A stretch of DNA of 64,000 bases from Carposina sasakii (taxonomy: Eukaryota > Arthropoda > Insecta > Lepidoptera > Carposinidae): NCBI GenBank assembly GCA_014607495.2, contig CP053149.1, forward strand, positions 11,606,120-11,670,119. Direction: 5' to 3'. Positions 11,282 to 22,334 of the stretch are shown piece by piece. The notes below the pieces were generated by a model. That model ran no database searches. It was not told where the DNA came from and worked only from the letters and a program-made list of their open reading frames with translations. Each line of letters starts with the position of its first letter. Positions within the stretch are counted from its first letter, which is position 1. The position numbers and the translations under genes were made by a program.

Positions 11282-11648
11282 TACAGGGTGATTTTTGGTC
11301 GTCAACGTTTCCGAAAACTACGGAATCTCCTCATCATCACGATAATTTTTCTTCATGGAAGCATACTTGGGAAATGTCTAGTTTCTAAAATATTGGGGTC
11401 CAAAGTGGAGTAAATAGACTGCGTTTTTCTGAATGCACATTGACGCGCGTAGCAAGATTTTTTTAGGAGAAATAATTAAAAACTACCATAAACACTGGAC
11501 TCTATAAATTTCACACGATCAGTTAATTAAAAAACGTTTTTTTTTTAATTTACATTGTTTCCCAGCATTTTTTTGGCATAAACTTAATTTATTTGATGTA
11601 TAGAGTACGTACCCTTCGTTAAGGGCGGCGACAAAAAAACATCCTGTA
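11282..11648 (-). mobile_element. Family M1 MITE copy M1b
   Basis: 367 bp, TACAGGGTG at the left and CATCCTGTA at the right, in inverse orientation to M1a. It shares ACTACGGAATCTCCTCATCA, TTCCCAGCATTTTTTT and ATTTGATGTATAGAGTACGT. Its left TA is the right TA of the pogo element, so the two elements abut with a single shared dinucleotide. Confidence 0.82.
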
Positions 11649-11720
11649 TACATATACTGTGTTGGCTGTGTTCCCAAAAACTGGGTTAGTCAGAACTGCA
11701 GGATCACGAAGGAGATCCCT
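11649..11720 (-). repeat. Family B copy B3, tail half only
   Basis: Contains TATACATATACTGTGTTGGC and CAGAACTGCAGGATCACGAA, then stops. Only the half next to the tail is present, as expected for 5' truncation of a retroposon. It directly follows M1b. Confidence 0.65.
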
Positions 11721-12184
11721 AAACTACGAGAATATTTGACATTAGACCAATTTCTAATGATGCAAGGCAAAGTTTCCATTTGCTTCCGTCAGTAAATTGT
11801 GTTCCTACAATATCGGCATTGCTCTTCCGTCTAATTGGTCAGCAGTTAGGACCGTCGCACACGGGGCACGTCCCCGTCTAGTTGATTACACAAAGTGAGT
11901 GTCATATTTTATTTGTTACGAGCGATAGTTTCGAGCGAGGTGCGAGCGAGACGGGCATAGGTATGTGTAGTTAGTTATCTGTCACGGATTGATTAACAGG
12001 AAAATGGAGGAGAAATTTTGTCAAGGGATTTCGTATTCCTATTTGTTAACATTTTGCGTACCGACATATCATTATTGATATATCTTTTTAGAACTTTAAA
12101 TTATGAATACCAGAAGCAAGACACTTCTCGATACAGACATAAAGATTAAGAAGCGTGTAATTTTTTTTGCTGTCTAATGTAAGT
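11721..12184. other. unique DNA with a small GC hairpin
   Basis: No gene. ACGGGG (11861-11866) and CCCCGT (11872-11877) form a 6-bp stem with a 5-base loop. CpG-rich around 11840-11960. Confidence 0.35.
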
Positions 12185-12285
12185 TACATACATACATATA
12201 ATCACGCCTTTATCTCTTAAGGGGTAGGCAGAGCACCAAGGGCCGATAGAACTACATGGTGCCAATTACTCATTAATCAATAGGA
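12185..12285 (-). repeat. Family C retroposon tail C1
   Basis: Plus sense reads CATACATACATATAATCACG, then CCTTTATCTCTTAAGGGGTA and GGCAGAGCACCAAGGGCCGA. On the minus strand it ends in TATGTATG repeats, another retroposon-like 3' tail. This block is shared with 42655-42825 and, weakly, with 58955-59240. Confidence 0.65.
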
Positions 12286-13854
12286 AATCCCAAAAGCTGG
12301 AAAAGCACTATTATTAAAAATATCGGAGTATTATTAATTTACTTAAATCTAAATGAAACAGTTATAGTTATAAAGAAATATAAAAAAGAACAAACAAAAG
12401 ATGGAGCTGCTAACCTACATAATGGCCAGTGACCTTAAAATAAATCCAGACATATTGCAAATAACTACGTTCTGTAGAAATAAGAATACTAGTACATAAA
12501 AATCCGCATTATAACCTAAGATTCCTTGTAGAAGCTAACAATAAAATATTTTAAGGCATTCAAGAAATACGTGCGTGACTAGGCAGGCGCCGCGAGGTCG
12601 CCGGCAACAAAATGGTGTAGTCCTAGAAAATGAAACCACTTTAGCCCGACCCCTTGAAGACACTGAACTTCCCTTTTACTCCACAAACTTTTTATACTCA
12701 AGTGAGGCTGGCGCGGGGTCAACACGAGCTGGTGGGTGTATAAAGTGGCTAATACGAACCGAGCACGCGTATGGAAATTACGGTGAAATCAATCACGAAG
12801 ACTCCAACATACAACAGATAGCATAAACAATGCCTTTCTTACTTAATGCTTTCATAAAAATGCTTTGTGATTATTAACATAACGGTACGTACAATTTTAA
12901 TGGTCCTAGACTAGGACTCTGCCTATGTCTTGTAAGTGTTTGAAGCAATGGAAATAATCACGCTCATAAATATGAGTTTTTATTATTATTATTCATTCCA
13001 TCAATAATGTTGCGTTGGTAGTTACCTGTTGTGCTTGTCAATAAAATAAAATAAAATAAAAATTCCAATAGACGCTCACGTTATTAATTTTGGAGTTAAG
13101 AAAGTTTTAAAAGAATCTCCTTAGATAATAAAGTCTCAAAATATTTTATGTGCAGTACCTACATACTACATAATATGGAACCAGACCGTAATGTATTCCT
13201 TATGGTAAACCGAAGTCATATTGAACACAGATAAAATAAGATAATAAAATACACATCAGAAAATTCAAAATCACTTACGTTTCAGTAGCAACAGGCGGTG
13301 TCCTGCATGCCAATAAAAATGTAAATGTTTTCTGACTCTGTGGCACTCATAAAATTGTGCTTTGCTGGTCTTTGATGTCCCGTGGTAATCAGGACTTGTC
13401 AGGCCTCCGATCTGCGGGTCAGATCCTGTGTATTCCCGTGGGATTGGGCTTGGGCTTGTTATTGAATTGGTAGACTATTCACTTCACTTTGATATGGTAA
13501 ATTCGAATGAGATGTTGATGTTTGTGTCATAATTCAATTATTTATCTTCAAACCATACAACTTCGTTATACTCGTATGATTCAACTTTATAATATCAAGA
13601 CTTTTTAAAGAATTTTTAAAAATCTGCAAATATTCATTTTCTTGCAACAACCATAGGCTGTACCTACCCGAGAAGGGTTGGCGTCAGGCAGGCAGCCGGC
13701 CGAAAATACAATCGCCAAATCTTTGACGATATGAGTTTCGAAAGAAACCATGTTAAGAGCAGGAAAATCAACTATGAACCATTTAGCCCGAAACATTTAA
13801 ACTCCACTTCCTATTAAACTATACTTACCTATATAATGTAATACGTATTTGTAG
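12286..13854. other. unique AT-rich DNA without recognised gene
   Basis: No repeat family member seen. An 83-codon frame at 12575-12826 has no domain I recognise. An (AAAAT)n microsatellite lies at 13038-13062. Confidence 0.35.
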
Positions 13855-14090
13855 CTAGTACTAATATGCCCGCGATTTCCTCCACGTGGACTATAGAAAA
13901 AACAGAATTTATGTCGATATTTTTCGGGGATATTATTCCGGAATAAAAAGTAGCCTATGGCCTTTCTCCGGCTCTACATTACCTATATACCAAATTTCAA
14001 GCGGTACAGCAGTTTTGGCGTGAAAGCACCACAAAAAGACAGACAGACAGCCATACATAGTTACCTTGGAAATTATAACATTAGTAAGGA
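13855..14090 (-). mobile_element. Family H Helitron-like copy H1
   Basis: Family H elements read TC...ACTAATNTTATAA at one end and ...GCGGGC...CTAG at the other, inserting next to T, with no target duplication: a Helitron-like layout. H1 lies on the minus strand, from CTAGTACTAATATGCCCGCG at the left to CATTAGTAAGGA at the right. It includes AAAAAGTAGCCTATGGCC and CCAAATTTCAAGCGGT and a (GACA)n run near 14040. Assignment to Helitrons is from these end signatures only. Confidence 0.6.
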
Positions 14091-14154
14091 TTCTTGACTC
14101 TCTTTGCTCTTGCTGTGGGCACGATCACTTGCATTTGACTGTGCATATCGACTA

Positions 14155-14957
14155 TACAGGGTGTGGGTGACGGCCAGACAAATACTGAAATGCTGAACAA
14201 GTACCATTGTGTTGAGTTATACGACAGTGTTATTACTCGCAGGAAATGTATTTTTTATTTGATTATCAGTAATCTTTGCTCTCCGCGCCAATTGTATCGG
14301 GCGTTCCTGTGGCTAATTAAATGGGGTTATTGTGTGACATATTGCTGTTTTTTGGATCACTTGTGACTTTCCATTGGGTTGATCAGTTATTTTTTGAGGG
14401 CAACTTTTTTTAAAAATCTTTTGGTAATTTTTTATTTTTAAGTCATTATTTTAAGGCCTAATTAAACGAACTAAAGTATCTTTTCCTGAAAATATGAATA
14501 AAAGCTCGGAAAATTTTGGAATTATCCTGCGATTTGCATGTTCTCGCTACTGTTTTAAAAAAGCTATTAGCCAAATTATGAGCGCTCAATAGATATAAGG
14601 CGTTATAAAGTGTGTATAGTGGTATGTTTGCACACTATCTGTATGTTTTAGCCTGAGTATCTTATGTATGTATGATTATTTTTATTTTTTATATTTTGTT
14701 GTATTTATGCATATGTATATTTTGTGAAATGTAATAGTTTTAGCTTTAATTATAATAGTGTGTGTTCTCAGTGAAACGTGTTCAAGGACACTGATGTAAT
14801 TAGTATTCTTTTTATACAATTATGTTTTACATATACATATGTGTCTGCTTGTTTCCAAATAAATAAATAAATAGAAAATTTCCAGTGTTTTCCGCTTTAG
14901 AATCATGGTCTGAAGTCATGGTATCAATATTTGCCTGGCTGTCACAAACACCCTGTA
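14155..14957 (+). mobile_element. 803-bp TIR element of the TA-CAGGGTG type
   Basis: Left end TACAGGGTGTGGGTGAC (14155-14171) and right end GTCACAAACACCCTGTA (14941-14957). The 23-bp arms match at 20 positions. TA forms the outer base pair at each end. The interior has no transposase. Its right third resembles a retroelement 3' end: an AT-rich stretch finishing in (AAAT)4 at 14857-14873, so a nested insertion is likely. Confidence 0.72.
14857..14873 (+). repeat. (AAAT)4 tail of a probable nested retroelement
   Basis: CTTGTTTCCAAATAAATAAA type ending inside the 14155-14957 element. Tetranucleotide tails of this kind close several insect LINE families. The upstream limit of the nested piece is not visible. 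Confidence 0.4.
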
Positions 14958-15824
14958 TTTACACACTTTTGTATTCATAGTAATAGGTTTGTAATATCTA
15001 CCTTGACGATACTTCATCGAATCGAATGAATTTCAATACATAATGCGATGCAGGTTGATGCTTTGAGCGCGGGTCAGATAGGACCATTTGAATAAACCAA
15101 TATCCGTTGCGAGCAAAATATTGTCCGCCAGAGGTCGCTGCTTAGTCTTACCCCGGGAAATGTATGTTTAGCCTTAAAGGCGTTTGTGCATTCGGGTAAT
15201 ATGACGTCAACAATATCTCTTTGATTCATACATCTGACAGATAAAAAAGAAATATTTTTAGCTACTTTTTCTTGGTATATTGTAGTAAGATATCTTTTGG
15301 TCTTAGTGTCTATAGTTTTCTTATTGTGTATTACCGCTAGATACTCGTAACTCAACCGGTATCTACTAGTACTTATAGGTAATTTGTATCCAACAGACGC
15401 GGCTCGTGATACTGATATTTTTTGATGGGGGTTCACATTTTTTAAAATATGAGCGCATGCAATTACAGTTTGGAAACGCCGCGTGTTGACTCCCTTACTG
15501 GATGAAATTATCAAAATTAGCTTTTATTACAATTCAGATGTCAGTATGTGTCTTTCGCATTCATTGAATACATTATTAAGAATGGTACCAAATTTCGTTT
15601 CATTAGAGCGCCATCGCTAGCGCTCCACTCGATAAATAGTAATTACAACTTACTTGAAACGAACGCGTAGGCACTATTGTATAAGCATAGTAGAATTGAA
15701 AGATAATTATAAATATAGAGAAATATAGATTGCCTATGTAATCTTCGTGGGTGGGAGTGCACCGCACCAGCGCTCTTTAGGACAAGCAGCCTCTGCTCCA
15801 ACATTATTCAAAAATAGTCCTGTC
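14958..15824. other. unique DNA with an unassigned open frame
   Basis: The longest frame in the window outside the transposon remains lies on the minus strand, 15074-15514 (146 codons). Its translation shows no domain, signal peptide or membrane segment that I recognise, and no splice or promoter context. Chance or a decayed repeat is more likely than a gene. GAGCGCCATCGCTAGCGCTC (near 15606) is a short imperfect hairpin. Confidence 0.25.
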
Positions 15825-16000
15825 ACTAGAATACATCAGGTGTATTTCTTGTCGTGGATGTTGTAACAGTCGACTAAAGCACGCAAGGACGTTCTCTCAG
15901 GCGATGAGCTAGCATCTGTCTCTGATATTTTATATTCGTCCATGCAATGCTAAACGTGCACTTCCCTCGTGATCCTGTTGTTCTGGATACCCCCTTTTTT
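15825..16000 (+). repeat. Family B copy B4
   Basis: Reads CTCTCAGGCGATGAGCTAGC (15894-15913), then ATGCAATGCTAAACGTG and GATCCTGTTGTTCTGGATA and a GGGAACA end. The part near the 5' end is diverged and the tail is lost. Confidence 0.65.
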
Positions 16001-17167
16001 GGGAACAAGGCGTAAATATTCTGGAATCTGTGACACATCCTGGCACAGATTATGTAAGTTCAACGTAAAGCTGTAAAGGTAAGAATACTCGTAAGTATGA
16101 GAAGTGAGTATTCACCTGGATTCTGTGAGTGGTAGAGTCCTCAAAGACCTTTACTTACGGAAAATATGTATGTTTTGCCTCTGTTATTAGATTTCCGATA
16201 CGCTCGGTGCTCCATAAAGTATTTTTATGTAACCCGCTTCAGATCATTCGGCTAATGGTTTTTGGATTTTCATTTTGTAAACAGCTAGTGGTTTGCGTTA
16301 TTTTTGAGATCTTTATGAGGGTTTAATATTTTTTGAAGATAAACTTTTTTGCAGCTATTTTCTCAGAATCCGTTTACTGTGGGAGTTACTGAATTGTTTA
16401 TAATTTTTTAAACTTCTATTATACACTTGGCAGTGTTACCTTTATTGCTTATCTATACTAATTTCTATTTATAAATATATCATTCAGCACTTTTCTTGGA
16501 CAAACATGTCTTAAACTTATTTAATCGTAAATTGTAGCTCACTCTCCCTTAGATCAGTAATCCCTGATCACTGCAATCTCAGCTGACGACATTACAAGCT
16601 GTATTCGTACATACAAACCATTCAGGCGGTGCTAATTCGAAACCTAATTATTTCAGCGGTCTTCTAATCTATGAAGAGGGAAGTACTGCCCCCCGTGGTA
16701 ACTCGGTGAAATTGGCAGATCTTTACATTAACACTGCCCGATGAAAGATAAACATTTGACGTGAGGACCAAATCCGTATTCCTGTCACACCGACCGGGTT
16801 AATTCAATAGCTGATTGGATTTGAGGCACGCTGATCGGAGTAGGCGATTTTAATGCGGACGATTCGAGGAAGTCGTATTCCGGAGGTTTGTGTTTTTTCA
16901 TATTCAAAGATTGCCGTTTATTTATCTAATTAACTGTCTATTTGTGGGTAAATATGTCACATATACAATTTATGGACATATACAATTTAATATTTTGAAA
17001 TACCTTTAATAAGAAATGATGATAACTGTGTTTTTAAATTTTTTCAGTATTTAGCTCTCACTATCTAAAATAAACCATACTGAAAAAAATATGATTACAT
17101 AGATTAAAAATCGTAATAGAAACTTGTTATCGAACATTTAAGTAAGTGTAATTAAATAAATAAAGTA
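16001..17167. other. unique DNA; CpG-richer patch at 16600-16880
   Basis: No gene. Bases 16600-16880 have more GC and several GGTTAATT/GATTTGAGG-like words and might be regulatory. The remainder is AT-rich, including poly-T tracts. Confidence 0.3.
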
Positions 17168-17395
17168 TTCAGCTTTGTTTGCCGAGATTTGGCTAGTGTA
17201 TAGCTATCGGGATGAAGAATAACGTTGCCAATATGTAATTTAGAAAAGAGATGGTAAAATTCGTCATCCGAGTAATTGACCCGGTGGCTTAGTGGTTATA
17301 GCGGCTGGCACGGTTTGCAATGGTCGTGGGTTCGATTCCCACTCGGGTGAAGAATTTTTTCCATTTTCTTTATTAATAATTTTATAAATAAAGTA
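17168..17395 (+). repeat. Family T element T1 with internal tRNA-like domain
   Basis: About 228 bp. The first 110 bp (ATTCAGCTTTGTTTGCCGAG, then GATGAAGAATAACGTTGCCA) precede a tRNA-like core at 17279-17351. That core has an A-box-like segment (TGGCTTAGTGG) and a perfect B box (GGTTCGATTCC at 17328-17338). An AT-rich 3' part containing CTTTATTAATAATTTTATAA follows. D and T arms can pair and the acceptor pairs 6 of 7. The anticodon stem cannot form, so it is not a working tRNA. It is about 97% identical to T4 over the whole length, so the family moved recently. Confidence 0.75.
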
Positions 17396-17410
17396 TTTAC
17401 AAATATAGGA

Positions 17411-17525
17411 TAGTCTTCGGTCTATTGTAGTCCACTGCTGGACGTAGGCCTCTATTAGGGCACGCCGCCACAAGGCTACTGCCACAGGGGGTTTTGCCCA
17501 TAGTCACCACGCTGGGCAGGTGGAT
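17411..17525 (-). repeat. Family A fragment A2
   Basis: TGTAGTCCACTGCTGGACGT, AGGGCACGCCGCCACAAGGC and CCACGCTGGGCAGGTGG are present, then it stops. It begins about 15 bp after T1. A 73-codon minus frame spanning T1 and A2 is an artefact of repeat sequence. Confidence 0.75.
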
Positions 17526-17879
17526 TTGTCACATATCATTGTGTACTTAATTAAATTATTTATTTATTTATTAGGTATTCTTAGTACCTACGGCTCTAGT
17601 AAATCGTGATGTGTAAACAGTCGCCCGAGGGTCGTCACTTCGGACTTGCTTTTATATTCCATCTTGTATTGACATTGCATTGTGCCGCGGAGTCTTCTAT
17701 TGAACTGATTTGTTTGCAGGCGCGTCTACCACTTCTGGCGGCTGAAATTGAGAATTTCCTAGACACAATTATAATATAACTATATCAATAGATTTGCTTA
17801 GTTTTGGTTTGGTGAAAGATTGAAATTAAGTTTTAGTTGTATTGTAAATACTTTTAAATGACGTTGACAGATGAATTAG
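17526..17879. other. unique spacer
   Basis: No gene or repeat seen apart from a TTTA microsatellite near 17555. Confidence 0.35.
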
Positions 17880-18017
17880 TAATACGGGTATCACCACCAC
17901 CAGAAGGATAAAGTTGATGTTGTACGAGGACATATCTATCTTGATTAAATTTTAAGAAAAGACAGCATCAACGTTATCCTTCAGGCAGGCTCTCAGACCA
18001 TTGGAAAAATCGGCCCT
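17880..18017 (-). mobile_element. Family K hairpin MITE copy K1
   Basis: Arms GAAGGATAAAGTTGATGTTG (from 17903) and the inverse at 17962-17982 pair with two mismatches. To the right lies AAAAATCGGCCCT, the family end. The other end is decayed. K2 and K3 share the arm and the AGGGCC(G/T)ATT end. Non-coding. Confidence 0.65.
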
Positions 18018-18274
18018 AAACAAAAAAAGGCGCTATTAAAAGGTCTGTGGGCTAAAAAGTAGCGTACAACTATGATTTCTTTTAGTTCTTTTTTTTTTTA
18101 CAAATTTGTACGTACATAATTATTTGGAAAAAGCTTGCCATTTCCGTTTCTACATTTAATTTGTCAGTTGACGAAACGAAGACCCATGTTCCACACCAAT
18201 ACCAATATATTTACGTTGTCTCAAGAAAAAATGAGATCACGTAGAAAAGATGTAAATATATTTTTCAATTCCAG

Positions 18275-18433
18275 CAGATAGAGCATTGCCGTGACCTTGC
18301 CGAGGTACAAATATTGGAGGGTTTACGACTACCCTATCCTAATGGCTGCTTCAATAACGAAGCCCTGCGGATTTTCGACGAACTAAGTAAAGTAAACCAA
18401 ACAGTGTTAGGATGTAAAGACACTAGCGCTTGG
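18275..18433 (+). other. weak candidate coding exon
   Basis: A 159-bp open segment (53 codons, phase 0 at both ends) follows an acceptor-like TTTTTCAATTCCAG and ends at a donor-like TGG|GTAAGA. The same frame stays open to a TGA at 18536-18538, and a second donor-like AAAAG|GTAAAT sits at 18479/18480. The peptide has balanced composition (CRDLAEVQILEGLRLPYPNG within it) but resembles no family I know. A minus-strand frame overlaps. No neighbouring exon was found, so chance remains quite possible. Confidence 0.22.
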
Positions 18434-20579
18434 GTAAGAGGACTTCCAACTGAAATAATAGGTAGTTTCCTACGAAAAGGTAAATTTTGGAAGACTATTG
18501 GACGCTCTGACTTATTGCGCTCCTGGAGGAACGCTTGAAGGATCGTTTCATTTGTAGTACACAATAAGTGCGTTTGGCTCGCAGGTTTGATAGAGATATC
18601 AAAATGTACTTTATGTATTTTGGGAGAAATAATAAGATAATAAAAAAGAAATGTTGTAGGTAAAACACAAAAATATAAGAAACAAATACACTTTTCGTTA
18701 CATTTGTCTGCTTTTACAGTTTTGTGTGAAGCCGTCATACCCTACCTTGAAGCCGTACCTAATTCTTCAGTCAGCAATATACGTGAGCGTAAAATCTTTT
18801 TATTTCACTAGAAGCATCACTTTAAAATTCAGCGGTAGTAAAACACCGCCCCTAGTATCTCGAAGAAGACTTTATTAAAAGTTACTTAAAATCTTGGCCA
18901 TTACCTACTCTCAGAAGCGCAATAAGGCGCCTATATAAGTTGAGTGGGTATGACAAATGTCTAAACGTATAGGGCCGTTCTCGGGAAAGCTGTGCGGTGT
19001 AAAAAATCCCCTAATCTAGTAAACAGGGGCCAAATGACTCACTTCACGGTGGGGGCACTACGTATAGTATATCTCCGAAATTTGGGGGACATAATCTTTA
19101 CGGGGTAAGTAAAAGGAGACATGACCCAGGTGGCAGACGCTCCTCGCGCGTAAATTTCGGACCCTTTTGTCTTTTTGCAATACAACGTACGACCCCTGGG
19201 AGCCTGTTAATTATGAAGAGTAGGACTAATTTAAATTATATTAATTTTCATGATCGGCACCTGTTTTGTGGTTTAATGTAATTCGACTTAAATCAATTAA
19301 TTTATTAAAATGTATGTAGCTTTTTCATTACTTATATCTACTAACGAGTGAATATTTTAATTCAGATTTATGGAAAAAATAATGTTATTTTAGCTTAGGT
19401 GAGGAAATTTTACCGAATGACCATCAAACCGGACATTGTATATAAATTACGCGACGTCCTACGTGGCTGTTAAGACACATAGAAAATAAATCTAGTCTAG
19501 TATAACAGCGTTACCGGAATGGTTTTTCATGTTTGTAGCACAGCATTAGGTGCTTGCCCGGTCCGGTACGTGCGGAGATCGCCGGGCGCGTCTCAGGAAC
19601 ATGGAAAACCGTTCAGACGCCCATCTTCCCCATCCCACCCACCACTTTTACGATGAATCTTCGTTTCTCCGCATCAAGAAGTAATTTTAGTGTTGCCTTA
19701 CCATTCAATGATAGCACTTGGTCTGATTGGTTGAGCCCCTCTTTGATTTAATTTCGGGTTAGCCCTGCGGTTGGCCCTGTGGGAAGTCGATGGGTCGATG
19801 GAACAATCGGGCCCAATATTTGTATTAGTTTTAGTTATTCACGTTAATGTAACGGGTTTACGAGTCAGGTGTTTATCTGATTGGAAATGGAATTGGGCTT
19901 GGAGTTGGGTTGATGGGCAAGTAAGAATTTAAGTTGTTAGTCTACTTTAACGTATTCCATTTATTTTCACGATGTTGAGTTTGTTTTGATAGAGCAAGCG
20001 TTAACAATTTTATGGAATAAAAACATTCTGTCGCATGGCCTATCTATACTTGACAGATGAACCTCAGCCTGCATCCATGCCAGTACTTCACACTCGCCGG
20101 CCAGTTGCCATGAATACATAATACAAGGGGACGCGAATTCTTTCGTTTATTATTCAATCATTCGTTCGCGCGAGTCGACTTTAATTTCATGGCGGGTGGG
20201 CACTGTGCCCCAGCGGCAACGACGGGCAAGCTACGCAAATATGCAGATCACTTGTGTTTAAGAATGTTTAATTTTTCTTTATCACTATAAACTTCGGTAA
20301 CTTACTTCCATACGTTATGCTCAAGGGAAACCTGTAGTCATCTACTTGAAACTACAATTATTCTAATAATCCAGCTAGAAATTTAAACTGAATATGAAAC
20401 GAATGTAATATCATACAAGAGAATAACCAGGACGATGTATTGTTAATTTGTGATCGTTTGTATCTTTGTGCATAAGCTTTACCTTTAAGTACCTTATTTT
20501 TTTTTATTACCCTTAAGTAATTTGATTGTACTCAATTGTCAAGAGTTTATTTTTCCAGCGTTAAATATTGGTAGTAGTC
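18434..20579. other. unique DNA, CpG-richer at 18870-19250 and 19540-19800
   Basis: No recognised repeat or gene. The two CpG-richer patches, and another at 20100-20260 with GAATTCTTTCG and CGCGAGTCGACTTTAATTTC, could be regulatory. The 65-codon frame at 19554-19751 lies in such a patch and has no family features. Confidence 0.3.
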
Positions 20580-20640
20580 CTTTATCATTCAGCAGTTCTG
20601 GCTACTCTGATTCGGTAACACAGTCGTGTGTATCTATAAT
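20580..20640 (+). repeat. Family B fragment B5, tail end
   Basis: GCAGTTCTGGCTACTCTGAT followed by GTAACACAGTCGTGTGTAT, the last about 50 bp of the family in tail orientation. Confidence 0.55.
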
Positions 20641-21179
20641 AAGTATTGGTAATGAGATTATAATGTTTTCATATTCAAGATAATTTAAATCTAAAGCTCC
20701 CTCCATACTTAGCCACCCTTAACCGCTGAGTGCTGCGAAAAAGACAATTCTTATTCTAAAAGGCGAGACTGGTGAGGATGTGGAACGAGTGCGTGCCCGT
20801 TGTGATTGAAAACACCGCACTGCGACCGACGGCGAATAATAATTGAAAGCGAATTCGCTGACACGTCTATTAACGAGTATGTGACGTGGGCATAACCAGA
20901 AAATTACATGCCAGGTTGATGTTTCTGCGAAAAGTCTATTCCTTTTTTATTTTTGTATGTACCCTTTATACTATTAATATAATAAAATAATAGAAATGTA
21001 ACGGAAGTAAAAATGTAAGGCGCTTGTCTGCAGAAGTAGTCAAGCTTTCTCATCTATACATATCTATTCTATTACATATAATAAAAATGTAACGGATCGC
21101 TGCCTGTACATGGAAGATATATGAGAAAAAATATTATAGGCGACCTTTATGAATGCAATACTACCCAAAAGAATGATGA
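20641..21179. other. unique AT-rich DNA
   Basis: No gene. Bases 20740-20900 are CpG-richer. A partial duplication of ATAATAAAAATGTAACGGA-like words at 20990 and 21080 may be decayed element H2 sequence. Confidence 0.3.
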
Positions 21180-21399
21180 TTAGAATTTTTGTCTGTTTGT
21201 CGGTTTATTTGTGCGTTTGTGCACACTAATCTCAGTAACAGCTGAACCGATTTCGATGCAGTTTTCAGGAATATATTGTGACAGGTCCCACTTAATATAC
21301 AGGCTACTTTTTATAACGGGGAAATGTTTAAATCCCGGATAATTTCGACATTTTGTTTTTTCTGTAGTCCACGCGGACGGAGTCACGGGCGTCCACTAG
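21180..21399 (+). mobile_element. Family H copy H2
   Basis: Contains GCACACTAATCTCAGTAACA, GCTGAACCGATTTCGATGCA, CAGGCTACTTTTTATAAC and CCACGCGGACGGAGTCACGG. It ends GTCCACTAG followed by T. The 5' end is not clearly visible. Confidence 0.6.
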
Positions 21400-21480
21400 T
21401 ACATACATATAGACAAGGCTGTGCAGCCAGAATTGCCAGGATCATAAGGGACATCCTACAGCATGGCGGGGATAGATGTA
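21400..21480 (-). repeat. Family B fragment B6
   Basis: TACATACATATAGACAAGGC tail side, then CCAGGATCATAAGGGACATC. It begins exactly at the 3' end of H2, so one of the two inserted beside the other. Confidence 0.6.
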
Positions 21481-21525
21481 AATGTTCAGGACTGTTCGGT
21501 TGTTTCTTGTTTCACAGTCACATAA

Positions 21526-21732
21526 TAAAGCGCAGGCCACACCGCCAGCGGGCAGGCGGAGCGAACTAGGCGGGCGAGCATCGTTTCACCTCTTTACATA
21601 CATCGGTTCACACCGCGAACTACCGAGATAAACTACGTCAACGTCAGTTTGTGTTTGTATATTTTCCTTCTCTCGTTTCGCCCGCCCGCCAAGTTCGCTC
21701 GCCCGCTCGCTGGCGGTGTGGCCTGCGCTTTA
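21526..21732. mobile_element. GC-rich palindromic MITE with perfect 25-bp ends
   Basis: The terminal repeats start TAAAGCGCAGGCCACACC (21526-21550 and inverse 21708-21732) and are identical over 25 bp. They extend inward imperfectly through GGCGGGCGAGC-type sequence to about 50 bp. TA lies at each outer edge. The interior (about 100 bp) is non-coding. The very high GC contrasts with the AT-rich surroundings. Confidence 0.8.
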
Positions 21733-22038
21733 GCCAGTCAGTGACGGAATATCTTTCCATATTCTGATATTTGTTATCATTATATGCAACGTACGTAGGT
21801 ATATGCTACGTAAAATTGAGCATGCTATGTCGATATAAAACGAATCTGTACCTTCTCTCTATATAAATATTTCCGTATGCTAGACGTATTGCGCAGTAAA
21901 ATTAAATGGGCACCATTTTTTCCGAGTTCTTCGTCCGTTCGGAAATGGAATCATAACACTTTCCTTGTTCACTGGCTAGAATGAATTGTGTTGCATTATT
22001 TGAGTTTATACTTTACGTAACGAAGTTTATCTAATCTT

Positions 22039-22150
22039 AGGGCCTATTCTCTAAGTGAAATTAGCTAATGAGATAGACATCCGATGGATAAAGTTGATGC
22101 TGTCTTTCTCTAAAACTTGATAAAGATAGAGACAGCGTCAAAACTAACTA
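22039..22150 (+). mobile_element. Family K hairpin MITE copy K2
   Basis: Starts AGGGCCTATTCTCTAAGTG and contains GGATAAAGTTGATGCTGTC (22086-22104). The inverse GACAGCGTCAAAACT closes the hairpin after 22130. The right end is decayed. Confidence 0.65.
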
Positions 22151-22178
22151 ACTAAAAAACTAAGGAAAAAATACCGCT

Positions 22179-22334
22179 TTAAGCCTCGAACACACAGGAT
22201 GCGTATGCGTGCACGTAAGCGTAGACATACACGTACCTCTGAGTTGTAATGTGTGCAACTGTATAAGACAGGACACACCGCTTGACGTCTATGCTTACGT
22301 CTACGCATACGAATCCGGTGTGCTCGCGGCTTAA
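22179..22334. mobile_element. TTAA-flanked MITE (piggyBac-like insertion site)
   Basis: TTAA at 22179-22182 and 22331-22334 flank inverted ends. The left end is GCCTCGAACACACAGGATGC. The right end is its inverse, with 24 of 28 positions matching. TTAA target sites are the hallmark of piggyBac-type transposition. The interior repeats CGTATGCGT/ACGCATACG motifs and is non-coding. A damaged relative is nested in M1c (45677-45840). Confidence 0.8.

Noticed and set aside
15074..15514. 146-codon minus-strand frame
   Set aside because: The longest frame outside the transposon remains, but its sequence shows no family features, and no promoter, start context or neighbouring exon supports it.
18334..18738. 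134-codon minus-strand frame overlapping the candidate exon
   Set aside because: Hydrophobic run from A/T-rich codons, no recognised domain. The plus-strand reading has better splice signals.
21324..21569. 81-codon frame with similar peptide to 56755-56949
   Set aside because: The shared peptide is the translated end of two family H copies (H2 and H6), not a conserved protein.
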